Assembly: GCA_026390595.1 (NCBI GenBank)
Contig: JAPLFQ010000009.1
Coordinates: forward strand, 1 to 64,000
DNA length: 64,000 nt
Direction: 5' to 3'
DNA from: Ignavibacteriales bacterium
Lineage (GTDB): Bacteria; Bacteroidota; Ignavibacteria; UBA10030
The notes beneath the pieces are model-generated. The model was given only the letters and a program-made list of their open reading frames with translations, ran no database searches and had not been told where the DNA came from. Shown here one piece after another: positions 36,441 through 44,692 of this stretch. The translations under genes were made by a program, and so were the position numbers. Every line of letters begins with the position of its first letter. The first letter of the stretch is position 1.

Positions 36441-37568
36441 CTAGTTCACTTTCTGCGCGAATGTCGTCCCGCTATACTGTTCCACCTCCACGCCGGTCAC
36501 CTTGCCAACCTCGTTCTTCTTGAACCGCACCATCAGGTATATTCCTTTGACGAAGAACTTCTCTTTGTTCTCAGCAAGAAGCGGGATTCTAGTGTTCCCG
36601 GGAACGACCATCACAAGACATCCGTCATCATTGGTGATCTCAATCGAAACCTGCGGTGCTACCTGATACTTCCCGATGTACTGATCGAGGATCTCCCGGG
36701 AGAGAGACAACATCGGTCGTGCGAATACCCACTGCAGGCCCTTCGTGTATCCTTCCGCTTTGCTTCCCGAGTGCCCGATTCCTTCAAGCACTTTCGTTTC
36801 CAGTTCGAGTCCCTTGTAGCTCCTCGATTTCAGCTGAGCCACGAACTTCTGAAATTCCACCACTCCATCCCCTTCAAGCCCTCCTATGCCAATAAACAGG
36901 CGGACCGGAAGCTGCGTATTCTTCGCTGCGTATTCCTTCTCAAACGAGAAGAGGACTTCGTTGTCCCATCCCACTGCAGGACTTGTCAACACATATCGGT
37001 CAAACAACGCCGTTTCCTGAAGGAGAGCGTAGAGTGTGAAAAGTCCGCCGAAGGAGCTTCCTATCAGCGTTCTACCGCTCTTGGCTGCCCGGTAGTTTTG
37101 CTCGATGTAAGGGATAAGTTCATTCTTGATGAACTTCAGGAATTTCGGAGCGCCGCCTGATGCAGATTGTTGCCTGACAACTGTTGGCGTGAGATCTCTG
37201 GCTCTCAGGCTGTCATGATTTGGATTGACCCCTCCCCATGTAATTCCCACGATGATTGCCCCCGGGATGAATCCGTCATAGTATTGCTGTCCATAGAGTG
37301 CATGGAGCAACGGAAAATCCCACTGTGCATCGAGCAGAAACATGACTGGAAAAGCCTTGCTCGTGTCCTGATAGCCTCTCGGCAGATTCACGCAGAGATC
37401 ATACTCCTGCCCTACAATCGCAGAGGTCAGATGCTCCAAACGACTTCCGCGGATTTCAACCTGCGGCGGAGCCGAGCGCTCCGGTTGGGCCTGTGCGGGA
37501 TCGGTGCAGAACAGGATGCAGAGAAATCCCACCGTAATGGTCAGGCGTGGCACTCGTTTGATACTCAT
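36441..37568 (-). CDS. Secreted alpha/beta-hydrolase esterase (esterase D/Fes type)
   Basis: The 375-residue protein from ATG 37568 (preceded by GGAGAAAACCT) has a signal peptide (1-28, ending AQAQ) and an esterase D/enterochelin-esterase-like alpha/beta-hydrolase domain. It shows FPVMFLLDAQWDF, the nucleophile elbow LIGSSFGGLF, and the late His in GIGHSG. About 100 C-terminal residues form an extra beta-rich segment (VEIEQYSGTTF-like ending). Members of this group in xylan loci cleave feruloyl or acetyl esters; which one is not decided by motif. It follows GH115 by 19 bases. The open frame upstream of 37568 overlaps GH115 and is not used. Confidence 0.82.
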   Translation of the reverse strand: MSIKRVPRLTITVGFLCILFCTDPAQAQPERSAPPQVEIRGSRLEHLTSAIVGQEYDLCVNLPRGYQDTSKAFPVMFLLDAQWDFPLLHALYGQQYYDGFIPGAIIVGITWGGVNPNHDSLRARDLTPTVVRQQSASGGAPKFLKFIKNELIPYIEQNYRAAKSGRTLIGSSFGGLFTLYALLQETALFDRYVLTSPAVGWDNEVLFSFEKEYAAKNTQLPVRLFIGIGGLEGDGVVEFQKFVAQLKSRSYKGLELETKVLEGIGHSGSKAEGYTKGLQWVFARPMLSLSREILDQYIGKYQVAPQVSIEITNDDGCLVMVVPGNTRIPLLAENKEKFFVKGIYLMVRFKKNEVGKVTGVEVEQYSGTTFAQKVN

Positions 37569-37587
37569 AGGTTTTCTCCGGAATACG

Positions 37588-40566
37588 TCATTTCGTCTGG
37601 GGAGCATTCGCAGGACCGCGGTAACTCTCCGGCGGACCGAGATAAGCCGGCCTGACATTCTTTGTTTCGACGACGAGTTTTTGGAGCACGACTCCCGGGT
37701 CGACCATCCAGTACTTCAGCAGGTGCCTGCCGGGCTCTGTGATCGTATGGGTCGATTTCAGAATGCTGACGTTATTCCTGACAGATTCTTCCCAATCCTG
37801 AAATGTCTTGCCCGCATGCATATTCACAACTTGCGGCGGTTGATCATCAAAGGAGACCGCATAGCGCAACCCTGCATCGTTATGGAAGTTCAGCGTCGGC
37901 GACAGGTATGCCGACACCGTGACGTTGCCTTTGTCGAACAGATACACAGGGTATTCAAGATGCGGTGCATCGGCGCCCGGTGTTTGGCTGGCTGCCGTCA
38001 CCGGCACAGGGGCCATCGCCGAAAGCGTGCGCCCCAGGTCCGGAATTTTCTGCCAGCCAAGGGTGGAGGACTCTGCAGCGCGGGAAAAATGTTCAGCCTC
38101 GATTGATACACAACCGTTGCTCTCCACGAATCCATTTACGCTGCCGGGATCGGGCGAAGAGGGATTGTTGATAATCGCCTGAATTGTCACCGTTTCTCTT
38201 TTCGGCCCCGAAATGACGATCGGAATCCGTGACATTCCCGCTGGAGCCTTTTTCCAATCTACACTCAACCACACACGATCGCCAACGGTGCAAGTTCCTT
38301 TCGCAGCATTGACCTTCATCCAGGGTTGGTTGGTCTTGAGCGTGTAGCTGAACGGAGTTGTTCCGCGGTTGAAGATATCGATGAAGTACCTCTGCTGATT
38401 GTACCGATCGAATTCAGGCAGAACCAACTCCGAGCTGTCGGCGGGCCATGATCGCTCAGATCCCTCGACGGCAACACCCAGCCCCGCCAAAACCGGAATC
38501 GAAATGGTCGTGACAGCAGGCATCATATTCGAGTCCGGCTGCTGCCAGTAGGTGTACCCGATGTGGGTTTGGTCCATCATGTGATTCCACTTCCCCTTTG
38601 CCATCGTTCTGTTGTAGTAGAGGGAGATTGCGGAATCTTTCAGGTAGAGGATACGCGCCTCTGCGGCAAGGGCGTTGGTCGCTGCTCGTCCCTGATTTGC
38701 ATACAGATGATTCTTGCCAACGGTGACGTACAGTTCATTGAGATTGGAACAGGCAAGAACCGGGTGGAGCACGAGTTGATAGAATGCATCCCTGAGTTCT
38801 TTGGGCAACGCGTCGGAAATCCGCTGCGCACGCTTCGCCAGGTTCTTGTAGTCGGCGACAACGGTCTCCGCCTCGCGATAATTGACAAGGCTGTACGTAT
38901 TTGGAGTTATCAGTTCCGGCTTCCTGCGTGAGTTGTACTGCGTGTACTTAGTGAGGATGTCGGCAATGTCAGTCGCGTATTTCACGCCGAACTGTTGCTC
39001 CCCCCACTGTCTCGTGTACTCAGGCAATCGCTCTGCCGGCCACGCGTTCGGATTCCAGGAGTAGTCGAGGAAGAACTGCGTAGGAAATTCCATCGGCTTG
39101 ATATCGCCAACGTTGACAATCCAGATCCGATCGACGCCGTAACTGTACGCCAGATGCATTTGCTCCCACACTCTCGAGATCTGGTTTGTATTCAACCATT
39201 TGTAGTTGCGCGGTCCGCCGACATAGTCGTAGTGATAGTACATTCCATAGCCTCCGGCGCGGGGTGCGTCCGTAGTTTTTGGGAGCTTCCGGATGTTTCC
39301 CCAATTGTCGTCGCACAGAAGCAGCGTGACATCGTCGGGAACCCGCATTCCCTTGTCATAGTACTCCTGCACCTCTTTGTAGAGAGCCCATATCTGAGGA
39401 ATCGACGACAGCCCTTTCTCGGTGACCTCACCGAGTATCTGCCGCTGATCTTTGACGATTCGCTCCAAAAGGGAGATATTGGACTCCTGAGACATCGGCT
39501 CATCACCATCCCCCCGCATTCCGATGGTCACGATGCTTTCGTAGTTCTTCATGCGCCTGATCCCCTGCTGCCAGAAGCTCCTCAGGACGGAATCATTCTT
39601 CTCATAGTTCCAGGCCCCTTTTCCGTATCGCCGCCACTCATCGTGGGCGCGCATCATCGGCTCGTGATGCGAGGTGCCTATCACGACGCCGTATTCGTCT
39701 GCCAGCTTTGGATTAAGCGAATCATCGTCATAAAACGCCCTCCCCCACATCGCCGGCCAGAGGTAATTGCCTTTCATCCGGAGGATGAGTTCAAAGACCT
39801 TTTCATAGAAAGCGTGATTGAACCCTCCGAACTTTTCGGTTACCCACCCGGACAACGCCGGGGCCTCATCGTTGATGAAAATCCCGCGGTATTTCACCGC
39901 GGGGGACCCGAGTGTGCGGCGCCCCGGGAGAACATAGAGGTTCGGCTGACGTTTGGCCGGCACGTCAGCCCACCAGTACCAGGGAGAAACCCCTATCTTC
40001 GCACAAAGGTCGTAAACCCCATAGACTGTGCCCCTTTTGTCGCTTCCTGCGATTATGAGGGCACGCATGATGCCGGGGAACGGATGTTCGACAACCTGTA
40101 TCAAAGAGGCTTCCCACATGCCGACGATGCCATTAACGTCGATCTTTCCTTCCCGGACCAATTCGTCGATAAGCGGATTCGTTCCGAGTGTTCCTACAAT
40201 CACAATTTCTCCTGATTTCGGGAGTGTATCGAGATGGATCGGGGATTCAAACCGGGCAACGCTCCGAATGTCCGACTGAAGATCTCTCACGACTCGCAGC
40301 ACAGCGGGAAAGTCACGGGAACTGACAAGCAATGAAGCGGATCGGCCTGAAGCTGCAAGAGCAAAAGCTCCGGCCGCTGTCTTCGTCGATATGTAGGATT
40401 CGTCCTTCCGGGATTGCTTCAGCTGCTCCCCCGGAAAAAGCACCGAGGGAAGAAGAAGCAAAATTGACAGAAGTGCTATCGGCCACTGCAAGCTGGAGCC
40501 GATACGGAATGCGCTTCTTCCGATGGAATGGCTGGAGCAGGAGTTGATCAGGCGGCGCGAATTCAT
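37588..40566 (-). CDS. GH115 xylan alpha-1,2-glucuronidase (copy 2)
   Basis: This second GH115 has 992 residues from ATG 40566, which follows CGAGGCTTGG; an ATG at 40647 overlaps the GH8 gene and lacks a ribosome site. A hydrophobic segment WPIALLSILLLLPSVLF near residue 30 is the signal. Family motifs are YRGIFINDEAPALSGW, NYLWPAMWGRAFYDDD, GTSHHEPMMRAHDEWRR, WALYKEVQEYYDKGM and MMDQTHIGYTYW. A beta-sandwich insertion (about 740-830) and the C-terminal beta domain with CVSIEAEHFSRA follow. It is about 125 residues longer than copy 1, mainly from the extra sandwich. It lies between GH8 and the esterase. Confidence 0.93.
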   Translation of the reverse strand: MNSRRLINSCSSHSIGRSAFRIGSSLQWPIALLSILLLLPSVLFPGEQLKQSRKDESYISTKTAAGAFALAASGRSASLLVSSRDFPAVLRVVRDLQSDIRSVARFESPIHLDTLPKSGEIVIVGTLGTNPLIDELVREGKIDVNGIVGMWEASLIQVVEHPFPGIMRALIIAGSDKRGTVYGVYDLCAKIGVSPWYWWADVPAKRQPNLYVLPGRRTLGSPAVKYRGIFINDEAPALSGWVTEKFGGFNHAFYEKVFELILRMKGNYLWPAMWGRAFYDDDSLNPKLADEYGVVIGTSHHEPMMRAHDEWRRYGKGAWNYEKNDSVLRSFWQQGIRRMKNYESIVTIGMRGDGDEPMSQESNISLLERIVKDQRQILGEVTEKGLSSIPQIWALYKEVQEYYDKGMRVPDDVTLLLCDDNWGNIRKLPKTTDAPRAGGYGMYYHYDYVGGPRNYKWLNTNQISRVWEQMHLAYSYGVDRIWIVNVGDIKPMEFPTQFFLDYSWNPNAWPAERLPEYTRQWGEQQFGVKYATDIADILTKYTQYNSRRKPELITPNTYSLVNYREAETVVADYKNLAKRAQRISDALPKELRDAFYQLVLHPVLACSNLNELYVTVGKNHLYANQGRAATNALAAEARILYLKDSAISLYYNRTMAKGKWNHMMDQTHIGYTYWQQPDSNMMPAVTTISIPVLAGLGVAVEGSERSWPADSSELVLPEFDRYNQQRYFIDIFNRGTTPFSYTLKTNQPWMKVNAAKGTCTVGDRVWLSVDWKKAPAGMSRIPIVISGPKRETVTIQAIINNPSSPDPGSVNGFVESNGCVSIEAEHFSRAAESSTLGWQKIPDLGRTLSAMAPVPVTAASQTPGADAPHLEYPVYLFDKGNVTVSAYLSPTLNFHNDAGLRYAVSFDDQPPQVVNMHAGKTFQDWEESVRNNVSILKSTHTITEPGRHLLKYWMVDPGVVLQKLVVETKNVRPAYLGPPESYRGPANAPQTK

Positions 40567-40625
40567 CCAAGCCTCGGTTGTTTGGATCTGCTTACCGTAG
40601 AATTGTTCGGCGGTCGAACGGCGGT

Positions 40626-41924
40626 TCAGTTTGGCATACCGGGACATTCAACCGGTGGTTTTCCCGTGGGGTCGTAGATCTTAAAACTACCATTTACCTG
40701 GAGCATAGCCATCATGTAGAGCAGGCCGTCATAGTATCTGTAGAGACCATTTGGAACGGATGTGTTCCAGAGTTCTGCCACGAATTCTCTCCGATTCGCG
40801 TTCGTCGAAGCGAGACAGGCAACGGCATTCATGGCCACCAATCCGGCACTGTGATCATCTGCCAGCTTTTTGCCGTCAAGTGTAAAGAGGTTTCCGTATA
40901 CTCCTATTCCCTGGGAGTGGAAAAAATCGAGAAGCCGGTTCGACTGCGGTACCGCCCAGGGATCCCGGGCAAACCAAGCATAGTCGACTGCGACATTCAT
41001 CGCAACCCGCCATGCATCGAAACGGAAATCATTATTTCCTCCCTCCCGCCAATTCAACGGCGACCCGTCGAAGTGAGAATAGTCGGGCATCAGACCGGTG
41101 GTTGGATGGGCCGCTTTCCTGAAGAACCCGCGGCTCGTCGCGGCAGCCTCACACCAGAATGAATTATTCTTGTCGGCCCAACGCGCCCAGAGTTCGTAGT
41201 AGTGGGGAAGATGGTACGAAGGATCTGTGAACCACGACGCGTCGACAGTCGGAACGAAAACGACCTGGCGTTCCTTCTTGCTAAACATAGGCGTAATACC
41301 CCCATCGCTCCAGCGTTTTCCATCTTTGCTGAGCATGGCATCCAGAATTGCCTGTGCCTCAACCTTGTAGTTGAATATTCCATCACCGTTCCCCCATCGT
41401 GCCGATGCAAAGAAGAGACATGTCACAAACCACTCTTCGCCATCGGAGGCGGCTGTCGAATCGATGATTGTCCCGTCCGTGTTGCAGTGCCATGCAAAGT
41501 ACGTCTTGCGGGGCTCCTTCTTGTGCTGCATGAACGTTTTTGCCCACTTCCAGAGCCGATCGAATTCATTCTTTTTGTCGAGTTGGACCGCGATCATCAT
41601 CCCATACGACATGCCCTCGGTGCGGACATCATTGTGCGCGATGTCCTCGATGTATGCCATTTCGGGTTCCACCGGATAATACACCCGCTCGGTCGAGTCG
41701 TTTCCATGGAACAATTGGACAAACGCACTGTCAACCCGCGCCCTGGCCCGAACTTCGCTTATTCCCAACAGATCCCTAAAGAGGTTTTGATAAATTCCGG
41801 TATAGTACGAACCGCGCTCTTTCCCCGTTCGCGTGGTGTCGGACAGGGACGGCAATATCCATGCATGACTATTCTGCCAGCCACACATGAGCAGAATCAG
41901 AGGCAGAAAGCTGCACCTTTTCAT
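40626..41924 (-). CDS. GH8 reducing-end xylose-releasing exo-oligoxylanase
   Basis: This (alpha/alpha)6-barrel enzyme of the Rex type removes xylose from the reducing end of xylo-oligosaccharides. Starting at ATG 41924 behind GAGGAGGGAG, it has 432 residues and a signal peptide (1-21). The acid Glu is E103 in NDVRTEGMSYGMM, followed by YFAWHCNTDGT and the base-bearing DFRFDAWRVAMNVAVDYAW; ADDHSAGLVAMNAVA is also typical. The upstream in-frame extension to 41975 is not needed. It is the first gene of the GH8-GH115-esterase group and is divergent from lacI, with an operator-like site 57-72 bases upstream. Confidence 0.92.
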   Translation of the reverse strand: MKRCSFLPLILLMCGWQNSHAWILPSLSDTTRTGKERGSYYTGIYQNLFRDLLGISEVRARARVDSAFVQLFHGNDSTERVYYPVEPEMAYIEDIAHNDVRTEGMSYGMMIAVQLDKKNEFDRLWKWAKTFMQHKKEPRKTYFAWHCNTDGTIIDSTAASDGEEWFVTCLFFASARWGNGDGIFNYKVEAQAILDAMLSKDGKRWSDGGITPMFSKKERQVVFVPTVDASWFTDPSYHLPHYYELWARWADKNNSFWCEAAATSRGFFRKAAHPTTGLMPDYSHFDGSPLNWREGGNNDFRFDAWRVAMNVAVDYAWFARDPWAVPQSNRLLDFFHSQGIGVYGNLFTLDGKKLADDHSAGLVAMNAVACLASTNANRREFVAELWNTSVPNGLYRYYDGLLYMMAMLQVNGSFKIYDPTGKPPVECPGMPN

Positions 41925-41980
41925 AGAATACTCCCTCCTCAGGGGGCCGAAGCAGCCCTCAGGTTCTTGGTTCAATATTT

Positions 41981-41996
41981 ATTGAACCGTTTCAAT
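41981..41996. promoter_or_regulatory. LacI-family operator-like site upstream of GH8
   Basis: ATTGAACCGTTTCAAT contains inverted halves TTGAA and TTCAA around a CCGT centre. It shares AACCGTTTCAAT with the lacI-side site. It is placed 57-72 bases before the GH8 start codon, where it could cover the promoter. Confidence 0.65.
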
Positions 41997-42491
41997 ATTA
42001 AGGGAGTTACCAGAAAAAGGCAAGGACAAAACGGAGCTTGTGTCGTGCACTGGATTTCACCTTGCACTTCAACGGTCATTGGACGACAGACGGACCGCTC
42101 ATTTGCATGAAGTCAGAGGATTGCGGGGACAACGTGTGCGAACCTTGACAGGTTCTTGTTCAGAGAATCCTTCGAGGAACACCCGTGAAGAAGGTTACGG
42201 CGTGCATGTGATGCAGACGATCAACACAGAAATGGGATACAGACGCGTTTTCGGGTGATACGTGTGTATGTTCTGTTCATCCTCAAAGTAGCGATCCTCG
42301 CTTTCCCCACAGTTCGGATTTTTGTTGAGACAAGAACCGGCTAATTACTTCCAGCTGAGTGCTACCCGGACAATGAACAGCCTTCCTGGATCTTGGCGCA
42401 GCACCTAAGAAAAACAGGCCGAATGCAGGGCGTTCTGACTCATTTGAACGGCCGACCACTCCGACACTCCAATCATTGCATAGTATTTATA

Positions 42492-42519
42492 TTGACTGTT
42501 TCGTGTTTTTCGGTAATAT
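42492..42519 (+). promoter_or_regulatory. Sigma70-like promoter of lacI
   Basis: TTGACT (42492-42497) and TAATAT (42514-42519) are separated by 16 bases, a good match to a housekeeping promoter. The predicted start of transcription near 42526 falls just before the operator at 42533-42550, which fits autorepression. Confidence 0.6.
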
Positions 42520-42532
42520 TTAGTTCAAAAAT

Positions 42533-42550
42533 AATTAAACCGTTTCAATT
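42533..42550. promoter_or_regulatory. LacI-family operator-like site upstream of lacI
   Basis: AATTAAACCGTTTCAATT is an 18-base imperfect palindrome with a central CpG (14 of 18 positions symmetric), the usual form of LacI-family operators. It lies downstream of the predicted -10 box and 32 bases before the regulator's start codon. Confidence 0.7.
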
Positions 42551-42582
42551 GCCGGGCTTTCTGGGAAGGCATTCGAAAGCAA

Positions 42583-43614
42583 ATGAAGAGAATTACGATA
42601 GAAGATGTTGCAAAGAAGGCTGGAGTCTCAAAGGGAACCGTTTCTGCTGTCATCAATGCCAAAGACTCGGTGAAGCCTAGGACGAGGGATCAGATCCTTG
42701 AAGTGATGAGGGAACTGAATTTTCGCCCGAAAGGCGTCGCCAGAAATCTCAAGAATGGAGGTCAGGACAAGAGCATCGGACTGATCATCAAGGATTTGGA
42801 GTATCCATTCTATACTGCGATCGCCACTGGAGCGAAAGAGTACGCAGACAGCAAGGGATATTCGATTGTCGTCACGAGTTCCGCGGATAACCACGAGTAT
42901 GAAGAGAGACTCACGCATCTCTTTTCCGCAAAAGACATCAAGGGAACGATCATCGCTCCCACGCTGGAAGGAACAGCAGAGATCGAACATCTCTTCAAAC
43001 TGAAGAGAATCAATTACCCGTTTGTGCTTCTGGAGGATGTCAAAGGGATTCAGGCGAACGTCGTTGCGATCAACAACCTGCGAGCAATCAAGAAGGCCGT
43101 CAAGTACCTGATCGACAGTGGCCACACGCACATAGTCCACTTCGCAGGACCTCCACACTCTTCGCACACTATGGAGAGGATTGAGGGATTCCGACATGCC
43201 TTCAGCGAAAGTACACTCGTGTTCCACAAGGACATGATCGTACCAATCGGATCGCACTACGACGAGAGTTTCCGCAAGACAAAAGAATATTTTACAGGCA
43301 GAAAGAAAGAGGAATACCCGACCGCTATCGTTTGCTTCAATGATCAACAGGCCCTCGCTGTGATGATGGCTCTCAAAGAATTGTCCATTCGAGTCCCGGA
43401 TACCATTTCCATTATCGGTAACGATGATATCTATTATGCACGGATCTATCCGGTGCCATTGACGACGATACGCGCTCCACAGTACGAAATCGGCAAGATG
43501 GCGGCGGAGATCTTGATCCGGAACATCGAATCGGCAACGATTCTCCCGACAGAGCGCGTCGTTCTCGAGACAGAGTTCATCGTCAGGGAATCTTCCAGGA
43601 TTCTGAAACACTGA
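42583..43614 (+). CDS. LacI-family transcriptional regulator of the xylan locus
   Basis: The 343-residue DNA-binding protein begins with a LacI helix-turn-helix, ITIEDVAKKAGVSKGTVSAVI, and hinge helix FRPKGVARNLKNG. A periplasmic-binding-protein-like effector domain follows (about 60-340) with FVLLEDVKG, HIVHFAGPPHSSHTMERIEGF and SIIGNDDIYYARI. The ligand is probably a sugar, perhaps xylose- or uronate-related, but cannot be read from sequence. Three sites with AACCGTTTCA in the locus suggest it controls itself, the GH8 group and the GH43-MFS operon. A strong terminator follows the gene. Confidence 0.9.
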   Translation: MKRITIEDVAKKAGVSKGTVSAVINAKDSVKPRTRDQILEVMRELNFRPKGVARNLKNGGQDKSIGLIIKDLEYPFYTAIATGAKEYADSKGYSIVVTSSADNHEYEERLTHLFSAKDIKGTIIAPTLEGTAEIEHLFKLKRINYPFVLLEDVKGIQANVVAINNLRAIKKAVKYLIDSGHTHIVHFAGPPHSSHTMERIEGFRHAFSESTLVFHKDMIVPIGSHYDESFRKTKEYFTGRKKEEYPTAIVCFNDQQALAVMMALKELSIRVPDTISIIGNDDIYYARIYPVPLTTIRAPQYEIGKMAAEILIRNIESATILPTERVVLETEFIVRESSRILKH

Positions 43615-44003
43615 TCAAGGAATCAGTCCATTCGACACTGTTCCGAAGTTCGCGAAACCAGAGGGGCTGTCTCAAACGATGAGGCAGCCCTTTTTCTTTC
43701 CACTCGCCCGTTGTTCTCTTCTTTGTCATCGCGGTCGGATTTCCGTCGTGCCTGCCCCGCATAGTTGTTTCGGGAGGTTCTCTGTCGGGATCTGCGTTGA
43801 GCGTTGGAACTTCCTAAGTGAGATGCCCCCGTGCTTGTTGATCTTTTTCACTTCTTTCATGTATCCCTGTCATAGCCGTGGAGGGAACTGAAATCCTGCC
43901 CGCAGCGTTTTCTGGTTTGAAGGCAGACCTTCAAGATCACTTCTTGCCGCCTGTGGAGACGGTCGGTCTGCGAGAATGTCACATTCAACCCAAGGAGGTC
44001 CGT
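43615..44003. other. Intergenic region after lacI
   Basis: Apart from the lacI terminator at 43664-43699 and the ribosome site just before 44004, this stretch of about 390 bases holds nothing I recognise. An open frame from 43878 runs in phase into the following gene, but its extra 42 residues have no signal or domain character. Confidence 0.5.
43664..43699 (+). terminator. Rho-independent terminator of lacI
   Basis: GGGCTGTCTC and GAGGCAGCCC form a ten-base-pair stem with one G-T pair and a seven-base loop (AAACGAT), followed by TTTTTCTTTC. It is placed 50 bases after the lacI stop. Confidence 0.88.
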
Positions 44004-44564
44004 ATGGTTCCGATTCTTTCCCTTTGGCTTCCGATTCTACTGTCGGCGGTCTTCGTCTTTATTGCCAGTTCCGTCGTTCACATGTTTTTGAAATACCATT
44101 CGAACGACATGAAAAAACTCCCTGACGAAGACGCTGCCGCGGACGCTCTCCGGAAGCTCAACATACCTGCCGGCCAGTACATCATACCCCACGCCGGCTC
44201 CATGCAAGCGATGAACTCGCCCGAATACCAGGAGAAGGTCAAGAGAGGTCCGGGAGTGATACTCACAATCTGGCCGGGGGGAACCCCGTCTATGGTCACG
44301 AATCTGACCCAGTGGTTTCTCTACTCCCTGGTGGTTGGAATTTTCTCCGCTTACGTAGCCGGACGTGCTCTGGAAGCGGGCGCACACTACCTGGCCGTGT
44401 TTCGCTTCGTTGGTGTCATGGCGTTCGCGTGTTACGCAATTTCGGGCTGGCAGGAGTCGATCTGGTTTAAGCGCGCCTGGTCAGTAACCGTCAAAAACAC
44501 ACTCGATGGGCTCTTCTATGCGTTACTTACGGCCGGGACCTTTGGCTGGTTGTGGCCACGGTAA
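44004..44564 (+). CDS. Conserved small membrane protein of unknown function
   Basis: The 186-residue protein begins at ATG 44004 behind a strong AAGGAGGTC ribosome site. It has a hydrophobic N-terminal helix (about 5-27), a hydrophilic section containing LNIPAGQYIIPHAGSMQAM and VKRGPGVILTIWP, and three further helices (about 99-120, 130-148 and 163-184). I recognise the general pattern from unannotated membrane proteins but cannot give a function. It stands alone between two terminators and has no sorting domain or signal for export beyond the membrane helices. Confidence 0.7.
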   Translation: MVPILSLWLPILLSAVFVFIASSVVHMFLKYHSNDMKKLPDEDAAADALRKLNIPAGQYIIPHAGSMQAMNSPEYQEKVKRGPGVILTIWPGGTPSMVTNLTQWFLYSLVVGIFSAYVAGRALEAGAHYLAVFRFVGVMAFACYAISGWQESIWFKRAWSVTVKNTLDGLFYALLTAGTFGWLWPR

Positions 44565-44622
44565 GGTCGATGCGGGGTGAACATGAAGTCTTGTTCCTCA
44601 AATATCGAATCAAAGGAGTCAC

Positions 44623-44654
44623 AAAAAAGCCCCCAAGGAATCGGGGGCTTTTTT
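44623..44654. terminator. Bidirectional rho-independent terminator
   Basis: AAAAAAGCCCCC and GGGGGCTTTTTT form a perfect 12-base stem around an eight-base loop (AAGGAATC), with A and T runs that serve both strands. It lies between the membrane protein and the convergent propeller sensor gene. Confidence 0.93.
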
Positions 44655-44692
44655 GTTTGCCTGGTTGGTAGCGCACACCATCACAGAATCCA

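Larger units (their letters stand above)
41925..42582. other. Divergent control region between GH8 and lacI
   Basis: These 658 bases hold two LacI-type operator-like sites and one recognisable promoter, listed separately. A hairpin GGTTCAAT-ATTT-ATTGAACC (41969-41988) overlaps the GH8-side operator. The middle section (about 42010-42480) contains only short open frames with no similarity that I recognise. Confidence 0.6.

Noticed and set aside
38995-40215. 406-codon open frame on the plus strand opposite GH115 copy 2
   Set aside because: It is antisense to conserved GH115 motifs, and the translation shows no family resemblance.
42628-43611. 327-codon open frame on the minus strand opposite lacI
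   Set aside because: It covers nearly the full regulator in antisense and shows no similarity.
43878-44003. Upstream extension of the membrane protein at 44004
   Set aside because: ATG 44004 has a strong AAGGAGG site and begins directly with a membrane helix; the extra 42 residues look non-coding.
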